Of a stretch of DNA of 60,151 nt, positions 8,464 to 16,533 are shown one piece after another. The notes below the pieces were generated by a model. The model saw only the letters and a list, made by a program, of their open reading frames with translations, did not search any database and was not told where the DNA came from. Position numbers and translations under genes: made by a program. The stretch comes from an uncultured Lachnospiraceae bacterium (lineage in GTDB: Bacteria > Bacillota > Clostridia > Lachnospirales > Lachnospiraceae). Each line of letters begins with the position of its first letter. Position 1 is the first letter of the stretch. Location: the NCBI GenBank assembly GCA_910579615.1, contig CAJTUA010000024.1:1-60151 (forward strand), read 5' to 3'.

Positions 8464-9273
8464 ATGGCAGAGTTGGCAGGTGTATTCCCCGCACAAAAAA
8501 AAGACGGAACCCCTTACTACCGTTCCTCCATCACTTACCACGGCAAACACATCAGCCTCGGCAGCTATCCATCCGCCACCGCGGCCCATGAGGCCTATCT
8601 TGCAGCCGCCGCCCTGCTTGCCGCACAGCTGCCCCCGCTCTCCGTCTGTACGGTCGATGACTATGCACTCTACGGCAGCGCGCTCCCGTTTGACAAATGG
8701 GTCTGCCTCCTCAATTTCCGTAACAACGGAATTTACTGCCACACACCAATCTATCTCAACGACCGCTTTTTCTTCTATTATTTAGACCCGTCCACCCCAC
8801 TGAAATTTGATGCGGACGACCTTTTCTACTATATGCGGCGCAAAATCCTGCGGCGGGGCGGACATCTTTTTGTGAGCGATTATGGGATGCAGGTCTCGCT
8901 CCTTTCCCGCTACGGCATCCGAAGCCACGCCGTTGCAGGCAGGGATTACCGCTTCGTAAACGGCGACAATCTCGATTACCGCTATGGCAATATCGAGATA
9001 ATCAACCGTTATCACGGCGTTACAAAAAATCCTTCCCGCAAACATGACATTTTCACGGCACGCATCCACATCAATGGCGACTACCTGATTGGCCGTTATC
9101 TGTCAGAAAACGAGGCCGCCATCGCCTACAACAAAGCGGCGGATGTTTTGAACCAGAGGGGCTTTTCCAAAAATTTCCCGCGCAATTACATCGAAGAATT
9201 ATCCGAGCGGGAATATGCGAAATTATATGCGAATATTCGAATTAGTAAGAAAATTAGAGCATATCAAGTATAA
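8464..9273 (+). CDS. AP2-like DNA-binding protein with degenerate HNH core, 269 aa
   Basis: Two AP2/ERF-like modules flank a central region. The first (about residues 5-50) runs GVFPAQKKDGTPYYRSSITY then HISLGSYPSATAAHEAYLAA. The second (about 190-235) has FTARIHINGDYLIGRYLSENE then AAIAYNKAADVL. Between them VNGDNLDYRYGNIEIIN matches the end of an HNH endonuclease core, usually H-x-NG-D-x-LDNR-xx-NL. Here the catalytic His position is Phe and the DNR asparagine is Tyr. It therefore looks like a homing-endonuclease-derived DNA-binding protein that has lost cleavage. The start is ATG with AAAGGAG 6 bases upstream; an in-frame TTG 15 bases earlier is less likely. It is a single gene ending at a strong terminator. 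A transcription-regulator role is inference. Confidence 0.7.
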   Translation: MAELAGVFPAQKKDGTPYYRSSITYHGKHISLGSYPSATAAHEAYLAAAALLAAQLPPLSVCTVDDYALYGSALPFDKWVCLLNFRNNGIYCHTPIYLNDRFFFYYLDPSTPLKFDADDLFYYMRRKILRRGGHLFVSDYGMQVSLLSRYGIRSHAVAGRDYRFVNGDNLDYRYGNIEIINRYHGVTKNPSRKHDIFTARIHINGDYLIGRYLSENEAAIAYNKAADVLNQRGFSKNFPRNYIEELSEREYAKLYANIRISKKIRAYQV

Positions 9274-9342
9274 ATTAGTTGTATTTTGGTTTTTTCCGGG
9301 TTCAATATCCATAAAAAGGAAAAATTTTTTTATAAAAAAGGG

Positions 9343-9370
9343 TTAACTTTTTCATAAAACGTGGTATAAT
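9343..9370 (+). promoter_or_regulatory. Possible orphan promoter
   Basis: TTAACT (9343-9348), a 16-bp spacer and a perfect TATAAT (9365-9370) face the terminator at 9403. No gene starts between, so at most a transcript of about 80 nt would be made. The sequence is very AT-rich and a chance match is possible. Confidence 0.3.
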
Positions 9371-9402
9371 AAGAATATATTTTTTCTTCTTCCATTTTTC
9401 AT

Positions 9403-9455
9403 AAAAACAGGAACCGCCCAGATGCCTTTTTCGGCACTGGGCGGTTCCTGTTTTT
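9403..9455. terminator. Bidirectional terminator between convergent genes
   Basis: A perfect 18-bp stem (9403-9420 with 9438-9455) has a GC-rich core (CAGGAACCGCCCA) and A/T ends. Each strand thus ends in a T-run. It stands between the AP2/HNH-like gene (plus) and the ABC permease (minus), whose stop codon overlaps its edge. Confidence 0.92.
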
Positions 9456-10363
9456 TAACCCCGCGCAGAACGGTCTCGATAGCCGCCCGGACTTAAGTAG
9501 TGCGCCGCCAACGCAATCATAACAACAGAAACCGCGAGCTGGCTGAGCATACTCGCCGCGAACCAGTGCTGCGACAGGAAATACTGCAAGCCGCCTTCAC
9601 TCCCAATGGAATTCATAACCGTAATCCCTCTCCCAACTTGGTCACGCAGCATGGAAACAAAGGAAAACAGCGGATTGAAGAGCAAAAAAATCACCCGTTT
9701 CCCACTGATGGAATACATGACATTACGAATCCCCCAATATCCCCCCCCGCTGAACGCCTCAAGGAACTCAAAGAAAAACAGCACCACCGGAAGAAGGAAA
9801 ACCATAGCAATCATTGCCAGATATGCGCACACCGTCGCCCCCGTGGTCTTGCGGCAGCAAACAGAAAAGAAAATCCCAAGGCTTCCGATATAAACTGCTG
9901 TAACAACGAGCAAAAGCAGAAAAGTAAACAGATTGGAGAGTACAATCCCACCAATGCTGAACACCACGGATAACACTGGCATGGATGAAACCACCAGTAA
10001 AATCACCATACTGATGGACGCCGCAAGCTTCCCCACCACGATATGCAGCGGCGTAATCTTTGTGGAAAGCAGGATATCAAGTGTCTGCTTTTCCCGCTCC
10101 CCCACCACCGCACCTGCCGTTGATGCAGGCACAATAAAAAGAACCATCACAAACTCCATTGCTGCCATAACGGAATAAAGCGTAAGAATTCCCGAGTAAG
10201 CCACGTCCTCGCGCACACGCCCCGCCCGGTCAAATGTCAGATAAAAGACCACCAGGCCAAGCCCTGCAAGCAGCAGGTTATAAACCAAAAGCAGCATAAT
10301 CATTTTTTTTGTTCTGGCACTCTGTTTCAGCCCAATCTTATATACCGGATTCAAATGCCGCAT
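9455..10363 (-). CDS. ABC-2 type transporter permease, 302 aa
   Basis: The start MRHLNPVYKIGLKQSARTKK is typical of ABC-2 permeases. At least six hydrophobic segments follow: about residues 22-42, 60-82, 108-130, 137-165, 170-195 and 270-290. A cytoplasmic REKQTLDILLSTKITP stretch (about 92-107) is characteristic of the family. It partners the ATPase encoded just upstream. The start has AGGAG 8 bases before ATG. It is the last gene of the apparent response regulator/kinase/membrane protein/ATPase/permease operon and ends at the terminator at 9403-9455. The substrate is unknown; export of a lipid, peptide or cell-envelope compound is plausible from the VanRS-like neighbours. Confidence 0.85.
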   Translation of the reverse strand: MRHLNPVYKIGLKQSARTKKMIMLLLVYNLLLAGLGLVVFYLTFDRAGRVREDVAYSGILTLYSVMAAMEFVMVLFIVPASTAGAVVGEREKQTLDILLSTKITPLHIVVGKLAASISMVILLVVSSMPVLSVVFSIGGIVLSNLFTFLLLLVVTAVYIGSLGIFFSVCCRKTTGATVCAYLAMIAMVFLLPVVLFFFEFLEAFSGGGYWGIRNVMYSISGKRVIFLLFNPLFSFVSMLRDQVGRGITVMNSIGSEGGLQYFLSQHWFAASMLSQLAVSVVMIALAAHYLSPGGYRDRSARG

Positions 10364-10376
10364 ACTATCTCTCCTA

Positions 10377-10492
10377 TTTTAAGTTCCGCATATTTCCTTC
10401 CCGTACCCTATTAACTCAGTGGTATTTTTTGTCCGCCCTGCTCCCAAAAAATCCCACTGGGTCCGTACAGGAAATATGCTGTTTTAAGTTCC
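10377..10492. repeat. Structured interspersed repeat, copy A
   Basis: It is bounded by direct repeats TTTTAAGTTCC (10377-10387 and 10482-10492). Inside, arms GCATATTTCC (10388-10397) and GGAAATATGC (10470-10479) pair. A further hairpin joins CAGTGG-ATTTTTTG with CAAAAAAT-CCACTG. It lies in the 148-bp gap between the ABC ATPase and permease genes. It shares borders and layout, but not arm sequence, with copy B at 19988-20098. Confidence 0.65.
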
Positions 10493-10511
10493 ATTTCCAG
10501 TTCTGCATTTT

Positions 10512-11432
10512 TCACGGTACGGATGTCATATCCAAAAACATCTTTTCAAGGCTTCCCTCCTCGCGGTAAAACGATGTAATCTGCGCCCCGCGCGCCACTA
10601 GGGCAGCGAGCAGTGCCGCCACCTCCTCCTGCGTCCCGTCATACGGGAAGGAAATACTCATGCCGCTGCTCACAATGTTTTTCACATGTGGGTCGGACTT
10701 GAGAAGCTGCACCGCTTCCTCCGGGAATTTCAGGCACTGTAACACATATGGATTCTCCTCCTGCTGCCTGTGCAAAAGCGTCGGCACATCCCCCTGCATC
10801 ACAAGCCGCCCCCGCGAAAGCACCCCGATACTGGTACACATTTCCGCCAGCTCATTCAGGTTGTGGGAGCTAATCAAAATGGTCTTCCCCTCCGCACACA
10901 GCTCCTGCAGCAATTCCTTTAACTGCCTGCGGTAGCGCGGCTCCATCCCGGATGTCGGCTCATCCAAAATCAGCAGGTCCGGGTTATTTACAAGCGCGCG
11001 CGCAACACACAGCTTCTGCTTCATCCCACGGCTCATACCGTCCACCATCTCATCGCGCCACTGTGTCATGCCAAGCATTTCCAATAATTCCGCCGTCCGC
11101 TTTCTTGTCTCTTTCCCGTCCATGCCATAAAGCGAGGCAAAAAATTCAAGATACTCCTGCACCTTCAAATCATCATACACGCCGAAAAAATCCGGCACAT
11201 AGCCAATCATCTCCCGGATTTTCCTGGTATTTCCTGAAAGCACCCGGTCTGCTACCACAACCTCCCCGGAATCTGCGCGCATCAGCCCGGCAATAATCTT
11301 CATCGTTGTTGTCTTTCCCGCGCCATTGGGTCCCACAAAGCCAAAAAGCTCCCCACGCCCAATCTCCATGGTAAGACCGCGCAGCGCCTGATAATTTCCA
11401 TAAGATTTTCTCAAATTCCGTATCCGTACCAT
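10512..11432 (-). CDS. ABC transporter ATP-binding protein, 306 aa
   Basis: Walker A GPNGAGKTT is near residue 33. The Q-loop region follows, then a signature variant MSRGMKQKL, Walker B LLILDEPTSGMEP and H-loop SSHNLNE. The C-terminal 90 residues after the core (from about 215) are typical of ATPases paired with ABC-2 exporters. The ATG at 11432 (MVRIRNLRKSYG) is preferred because AAGGGG lies 9 bases upstream; an upstream in-frame TTG at 11450 would add six residues. The signature is SRGMKQ instead of SGGMKQ, a common variation. It works with the permease downstream and probably with the 741-aa membrane protein upstream. Confidence 0.9.
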   Translation of the reverse strand: MVRIRNLRKSYGNYQALRGLTMEIGRGELFGFVGPNGAGKTTTMKIIAGLMRADSGEVVVADRVLSGNTRKIREMIGYVPDFFGVYDDLKVQEYLEFFASLYGMDGKETRKRTAELLEMLGMTQWRDEMVDGMSRGMKQKLCVARALVNNPDLLILDEPTSGMEPRYRRQLKELLQELCAEGKTILISSHNLNELAEMCTSIGVLSRGRLVMQGDVPTLLHRQQEENPYVLQCLKFPEEAVQLLKSDPHVKNIVSSGMSISFPYDGTQEEVAALLAALVARGAQITSFYREEGSLEKMFLDMTSVP

Positions 11433-11483
11433 CTGCCATCCCCTTTCCAAAGGGGGACTCCCCTTACCAGAGGAGGTCCCCCC

Positions 11484-13709
11484 TTACCGCATATCCTTTG
11501 CCGCCCAGATAAACACGGAAAGCCCGTTGCTGCCCGGACTTTGTGCTGCTTCCCCAAGGATTTCACTCCCCTCTTGCTCTGGCAGCGCAAAAATATAAAT
11601 CATTTCCGGGTTGTCATTCACATGATCCCAAAAAAGTTCATTCAATATATTCGTTTCCGCATAATTCCCGTTTTCCACGTTCTCAAAGAGCAGCCAGTAC
11701 CATCCATTCGAATCCTCGACCCTCTGGACGCAATCCTCCAGCAAAAGAGATTCCCCCGGCTGCATCCCGCCCACGCGCACTACAAAACCCTGATTGCAGA
11801 TATAGACCTGGCGGAACGGTATGTCCGTTGTATTTTGTATCACGCCCGCCACCACTTTGTCCGCGGAAGTAACCGTTGCCAGCAGCCTGCCCTCCCTCTC
11901 TGGCGCATCCGCCCACGCATAAAAATTGGTTTTTGCAAACGCCCGTATCGTATCCACATTCAGTCTTGTGCCGTCGGCCAAAGCACATACGGCAGCCCGG
12001 TACTCCCTCGACCGCAGGGTATTTTCCGCAGGAGCATAACTGACCACCCACCCCGGGTCATACGCGCGGAACGCCGTCTGGGCAAGGCGCACGGTTGCTC
12101 CCTGCTTTAACATAATCTCCGTTCCCTGGTTGGTCGGCGCGGACAGGGAGAAATTCACGTACTGCTTCCCCGCCCCGTCCGTGTAATCCGTCACCTCAAG
12201 ATAAATACAATATGGCTGGGTAATCTGCGTCTTCCCGCCCACCAGATACACAATCCCCATCACGGCAAACGAAAGAAGCGGTAGCACACCCCAGAGATAT
12301 TTTGTCTTTTCAAAATGCCGCAGCAGCAAAAACACCGCCGGTATCAGCAGGACAATATAAACCATCAAAATCACAACATAGGGGAAAACCGAAATCCCGT
12401 TGCTCCTCGCCCGGATATAGGTCAGCAGATAATTCCCATTCCCCGTGTCGCTCGCATACATATCCGCATTCTGGCGTTCCAACTGGGTCTGGGTCAGATT
12501 ATCAAACACCATTTCTGCCATGCGGTAATAGAAAAGCGGATAACTTCCCGTGGCCGTGTAAGTAACTGGTATTGCAAAAACAATCACATTCCCTTTGCCT
12601 ACATGGTAACACCGCACAATGTCCGTTCCCCTCTCCTGCCATAAGGTTTCATAGGAAACTTCAGAATTCCACCAGTGCCCCCCGTTCCCAAACCGCACAA
12701 TCGGAAGGCTGACTGCCTTATCGGACAGGCTGTTGACCGGGGTATCCCCAATCATCGAATCCCCCATGTAATATGTGCGTGCGTCCTCCCCGTATTGTTT
12801 CTTAATCTCCTCATTCGTCGCCAAAACGCTTTCGCGCGTTGCTTCGTAATTGCCAACCCGCAATATCACCTCCTGCAAAAGCTCCTTCTCCTGCAGGCCA
12901 AAATTCAGCATTTCCTCGTCTGCACCCGGTTCGGCACTTGCTCCGACCACAAGTGTTTTTCCGCTCGCAACCCATTCCTTCAAGCTTTCTGCCGCCTGCG
13001 CGTCCTGTAACATCTCCTCGGTTTCCTGTCCGGAAAAAGTGTCTTCCACCACGGCGCTTTCCTCCAGTTTCACAAGCACCGTCTCCTGCGTTACAATAAC
13101 CTCCAATGCATCCAGTGCCTGTGCGCCGCGCTCCATCTCCGATTCCGAAAGCCCAATCAATTGGTTGCCGTAGGAAGAAAAATGCCCATACGCATTTTCC
13201 ACCGGCATTTCCTGCTCCGGGTCAAAAACCGCCACAAACTCATACATCCCGTAATTCACCATCTCAACAGGAATCGTATGCTCTAGCTTTATCTCCCCCG
13301 CCTCATCTGTAAGGGTCAGGTAAAGCCCGGCAGTCATCAGATTCATCGGCAGAAGCATCTGGCAGGAAACACTTTCCCCGGGAGAAATGGTTTCAATCCT
13401 CTGCTGGTAAAGTACATGGTTTTCCTCCTCATTCTGCATCAGCACATTCACATACCCAGAGAATTCCTCCTGCGCCTTTACCTCAAGCGCAAGTGCAAAA
13501 TCCCTGCCCGCCCGCAGTGTGATTTCCTCCGCCTCCCCGTCCTGAAGGGAAAAGATTGCCGTGAGGGAAAATCCGCCTTCCTCACAGTGCTCTTCGCGCT
13601 CCTGTGCATATACATCCACCGCAAAAAAACACATCAGCCAAAGGATGCTGCATACCACACACAAAGAAACCCGCCCGATATACACTTTTTTCCTGTTCCT
13701 TTTCCCCAT
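11484..13709 (-). CDS. Large membrane protein of an ABC-exporter operon, 741 aa
   Basis: Function not recognised. An N-terminal hydrophobic segment (about 12-35, ending near VYAQE) looks like a signal peptide or anchor. Residues 40-430 are extracellular-type, with an early beta-rich region. Two membrane segments follow at about 433-463 and 470-490. The C-terminal 240 residues, again beta-rich and probably outside, end in IFIWAAKDMR-like sequence. The layout (signal, outside domain, membrane pair, outside domain) fits accessory proteins encoded with ABC-2 exporters. The start has AGAGGAAGG upstream. It lies 106 bp after the kinase gene and about 50 bp before the ATPase gene, consistent with one operon. 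A role in sensing or transport is inference from context. Confidence 0.65.
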   Translation of the reverse strand: MGKRNRKKVYIGRVSLCVVCSILWLMCFFAVDVYAQEREEHCEEGGFSLTAIFSLQDGEAEEITLRAGRDFALALEVKAQEEFSGYVNVLMQNEEENHVLYQQRIETISPGESVSCQMLLPMNLMTAGLYLTLTDEAGEIKLEHTIPVEMVNYGMYEFVAVFDPEQEMPVENAYGHFSSYGNQLIGLSESEMERGAQALDALEVIVTQETVLVKLEESAVVEDTFSGQETEEMLQDAQAAESLKEWVASGKTLVVGASAEPGADEEMLNFGLQEKELLQEVILRVGNYEATRESVLATNEEIKKQYGEDARTYYMGDSMIGDTPVNSLSDKAVSLPIVRFGNGGHWWNSEVSYETLWQERGTDIVRCYHVGKGNVIVFAIPVTYTATGSYPLFYYRMAEMVFDNLTQTQLERQNADMYASDTGNGNYLLTYIRARSNGISVFPYVVILMVYIVLLIPAVFLLLRHFEKTKYLWGVLPLLSFAVMGIVYLVGGKTQITQPYCIYLEVTDYTDGAGKQYVNFSLSAPTNQGTEIMLKQGATVRLAQTAFRAYDPGWVVSYAPAENTLRSREYRAAVCALADGTRLNVDTIRAFAKTNFYAWADAPEREGRLLATVTSADKVVAGVIQNTTDIPFRQVYICNQGFVVRVGGMQPGESLLLEDCVQRVEDSNGWYWLLFENVENGNYAETNILNELFWDHVNDNPEMIYIFALPEQEGSEILGEAAQSPGSNGLSVFIWAAKDMR

Positions 13710-13815
13710 GAACCAACCTTCCTCTTTTCTGTTTCAAACCAGCGCATTTTTTGGCAATTTGCACAAAAGACTTTCTTTCCCGCCACGCACAGCCGGCGCA
13801 GGAAATCCAAAAGGC

Positions 13816-15117
13816 TCACCCGCCAAAACCCTCCGCGGATTTCTCGTCTTTTTCAATTTTCATTTGCACAAGCGGCAGTTCCACAATAAACTCCGTCCCG
13901 TTCAGGTCACTTTTCACCGATATCGTTCCCTTGTGCCGCTCAATAATATTTTTCGCAATCGCAAGCCCTAATCCCGTACCGCCCTGACCCTCCGTGCGCG
14001 CCGCATCCACGCGGTAAAAACGCTCGAAAATATGCTCCAGATCCTTCGCCGGAATCACCTCGCCGAAATTAACGATATGGAAGCACACCGTCTGCGGCAA
14101 CCCTCCTGGCTCCATGCGAAGAAAAAGGCGCTTGCCATCCCTGCCATACTTGATTGCGTTCCCGAGCAGATTGGAAAACGCGCGCGCCAAGAGCGTCCCG
14201 TCCGCCTCCACAATCGCCTGGTCAATCTTTTTTTCCACCAAAAGCTCCAGGTGGCTCTCCGCAATGGTCGGGTATGCCTCCTCCGTCAGCTGCTCCATCA
14301 TCTTCACCGCGTCAATCGGCGCGGTTGTCATCGTCAGCTCCGCAGAGCCGTACTTGATATAATTGAACAAATCATCGGTCAGGCACTGCAGGCGTTTCGC
14401 CTTGCGGTAGGCAACCGAGATATAATGCCGCCTCGTGCCCTCATCCACATCCTTCTCCGTCACCAGCTCCAGATATCCGACCACCGAGGTCAGCGGCGTG
14501 CGCAAATCGTGCGCAATACTCGTAATCAGGTCATTCTTCGCCCCCTCGTTCTTGCGCTCCTCATTCTCGATTTCCTCAAACTCCTCCGCCATCGCGTTAA
14601 AGCTCTCCGCAATCTGCGTCAGCTCATTGGACTGGCGCACGGCAATGCGCGCTCCCTGCTGCCCGGAAGCAAACCTTCGGATTCCCGCCGCAATCTCCGC
14701 CAGATAGGCAGTAAATTTGCGCGTGAACAGCAAAAAATACAGGATGAAAAAAAACAATGCCAGTACGACCACAAGCCCGGCAAGCGCAAAAAACGTTCCC
14801 TTTTTCAGCTCATGCCCGCGAGGTTTGCCCATCGAAAAGCCCAAACCCGCATCATCATCCGCCATAACCACATTAGCGCCCGTATCCGCACCATCCGCTT
14901 CTCCCATAAGCTCCGTGCGGTTCAAATAATAGGAGGAGTAATTTTTCTCCAGTATAGGTGTCACCTCCGGCTCACCCTGCACCAACACCAGCATGCCATA
15001 CACCGCAAGCCCCAGTACCAGAAGTGTCAGCGCCGTCAGCGCCATGCTGATGAGTGTATAGGCAATCATCTGCAATTGGAAGCCATACTGTTTCTTATTC
15101 TGTCCCTCAGCGCTCAA
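13816..15117 (-). CDS. VanS-like sensor histidine kinase, 433 aa
   Basis: Two membrane segments (about 15-38 and 105-130) enclose a short extracytoplasmic loop. A HAMP-like linker follows, then the HisKA box SIAHDLRTPLTSVVGYLE with the phosphorylated His near residue 204. The HATPase_c domain shows the N box NLLGNAIKYG, F box FERFYRVD and G box GGTGLGLAIAK. It autophosphorylates and passes phosphate to the regulator encoded just upstream. The most likely start is a TTG overlapping the regulator's last codons by 11 bp, giving translational coupling; a shorter start at Met17 is possible. The loop is short, so the signal is more likely membrane-related than a large ligand. Confidence 0.9.
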   Translation of the reverse strand: MSAEGQNKKQYGFQLQMIAYTLISMALTALTLLVLGLAVYGMLVLVQGEPEVTPILEKNYSSYYLNRTELMGEADGADTGANVVMADDDAGLGFSMGKPRGHELKKGTFFALAGLVVVLALFFFILYFLLFTRKFTAYLAEIAAGIRRFASGQQGARIAVRQSNELTQIAESFNAMAEEFEEIENEERKNEGAKNDLITSIAHDLRTPLTSVVGYLELVTEKDVDEGTRRHYISVAYRKAKRLQCLTDDLFNYIKYGSAELTMTTAPIDAVKMMEQLTEEAYPTIAESHLELLVEKKIDQAIVEADGTLLARAFSNLLGNAIKYGRDGKRLFLRMEPGGLPQTVCFHIVNFGEVIPAKDLEHIFERFYRVDAARTEGQGGTGLGLAIAKNIIERHKGTISVKSDLNGTEFIVELPLVQMKIEKDEKSAEGFGG

Positions 15118-15805
15118 TTCGGTAACCTACCCCCCAGACTGTCTTTATAATTTCCGCATTTTTCGGATCCATCTCAATCTTCTCCCGAAGCCTGCGGATA
15201 TGCACCATGACTGTGTTGTTTGCCTCATACATCTTCTCGTTCCAGACGCGCTCAAAAATCTCGTCCGTCGAAAATACTTTGCCGGGATTGGATGCCAGAA
15301 GATACAAAATATCAAACTCAATCGGGGTCAGCTTCACATCCCGCCCGTATGAAGTCACACATCTCGTCTCGCGGTTGATGGTGAGGTTGCGGACGGAAAC
15401 TTCCGTCTCCACACGCCGCTCCGTCCCTGGGTTCAGGCTTGTGTAGCGGCGCAGCTGCGATTTGACCCGCGCAGTCAGTTCAAGCGGATTGAACGGCTTG
15501 CTCACATAATCATCCGCCCCATTGCCAAGCCCCATAATCTTATCGAGGTCCGTGGATTTCGCACTCAGCATGATAATCGGGATATTACTTTTTTCCCGGA
15601 TATGCTGGCACAGCGCGGTGCCGCTCATACCCGGCATCATAATATCCAAAATTGCGAGCATGATATTTTCCTTCTCCATAATCCGCAGAGCTTCATGCGC
15701 GTCATATGCTTTGAATACCTTAAAGCCGTCGCCCACCAGATGGATTTCCACTAATTCCGCGATTTCCTTGTCATCGTCCACTACCAATATATTTACCTGT
15801 TCCAT
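15107..15805 (-). CDS. OmpR/VanR-family response regulator, 232 aa
   Basis: The receiver domain (1-118) has the acidic pair VVDDD, the phosphorylated Asp in LAILDIMMPGMSG (about residue 54), the switch residue in IIMLSAKS and Lys in VSKPFNPLEL. The C-terminal winged helix (about 135-232) includes LTPIEFDILYLLASNPGKVF and NTVMVHIRRLREKIE. It is the first gene of the apparent five-gene operon and probably controls it. The ORF overlaps the kinase by 11 bp. No convincing promoter was identified in the 200 bases upstream. Confidence 0.93.
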   Translation of the reverse strand: MEQVNILVVDDDKEIAELVEIHLVGDGFKVFKAYDAHEALRIMEKENIMLAILDIMMPGMSGTALCQHIREKSNIPIIMLSAKSTDLDKIMGLGNGADDYVSKPFNPLELTARVKSQLRRYTSLNPGTERRVETEVSVRNLTINRETRCVTSYGRDVKLTPIEFDILYLLASNPGKVFSTDEIFERVWNEKMYEANNTVMVHIRRLREKIEMDPKNAEIIKTVWGVGYRIER

Positions 15806-16038
15806 AATACCTGCCTCTTTTCCGCATATGCTCTTTTCTCAAGCCCATACACAATCATCCCCCGGCTGCTTTTCTCCTGTTTGCAGCAAGTATAGCACAG
15901 TTTTTGCGCGAAAGTCTTTAATATTTTCTTACAAAACACAGAAGCTTTTCATGTGCGCAAAAAAAGAGCGGGCTCCCTCATATGAGACTTCCTCTCTTTT
16001 CTTTTTTGTTCCGCATATACTGTTTTTTCTTTCCAAAT

Positions 16039-16447
16039 GAGCAGCACTATAAGCCGGGTTCTGTATCTGATGACCATCTTTCTTGACTGCGTGTCACCAC
16101 GCAGCTCCTCCGCCGTGTAAGCGGAACGCGACCTACCGGGGAGCACGGCGGGCCACCGTATCGCTCCCCTGCCGCAGATGCGGCATATTTTGGTCTTGCT
16201 TCGAGTGGGGTTTACACAGCCTTCCCTGTTACCAGGGAAGCGGTGGTCTCTTACACCGCCATTCCACCCTTACCATACGCCGCCTGCCAAAACAGACGGC
16301 GCAGGCGGTTTCTTTTCTGTTGCACTGGCCTTGGGGTCACCCCCACCGGACGTTATCCGGCACCCTGCCCTGTGAAGCCCGGACTTTCCTCACGAAAGGA
16401 AGGAGTTACCCCGCATCCTTTCGCGCGGCCATCTGTGCTGCTCACGG
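16039..16447 (-). ncRNA. rnpB: RNase P RNA, bacterial class A
   Basis: On the minus strand the P1 helix is formed by GAGCAGCAC (16443-16435) and GTGCTGCTC (16047-16039). After P1 come GAGGAAAGTCCGGGCTTCAC (the universally conserved CR-I region), ACAGAAA, GGTAAGGGTGGAA and the 3' consensus AGAACCCGGCTTATAG. These are diagnostic of RNase P RNA, which processes tRNA 5' ends. The length of about 410 nt fits class A. A strong promoter lies immediately upstream at 16454-16483. No protein gene overlaps it. Antisense open frames here are incidental. Confidence 0.97.
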
Positions 16448-16453
16448 ATGCTT

Positions 16454-16483
16454 ATTGTAGCATATGAAGCACGCCTTTGTCAA
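16454..16483 (-). promoter_or_regulatory. rnpB promoter
   Basis: On the minus strand a perfect TTGACA (16483-16478), an 18-bp spacer and TACAAT (16459-16454). The expected start is about 16447, right at the 5' end of the RNase P P1 helix. Confidence 0.92.
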
Positions 16484-16533
16484 TTCTGGCAGTTAATTTT
16501 CTTATCGAACAAGACGGGTTCACTGCCAAAATT

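Noticed and set aside
8224..8742. Minus-strand open frame overlapping the AP2/HNH-like start
   Set aside because: It overlaps a gene with clear AP2 modules and has no RBS or recognisable domain.
14032..15150. 372-codon plus-strand open frame
   Set aside because: Antisense to the histidine kinase and composed of His/Arg/Gln-rich sequence typical of shadow frames.
15949..16038. Hairpin after the RNase P gene as a terminator
   Set aside because: A CTCATATGAG dyad and a T-run exist, but the stem is short and does not sit directly before the T-run in a convincing way.
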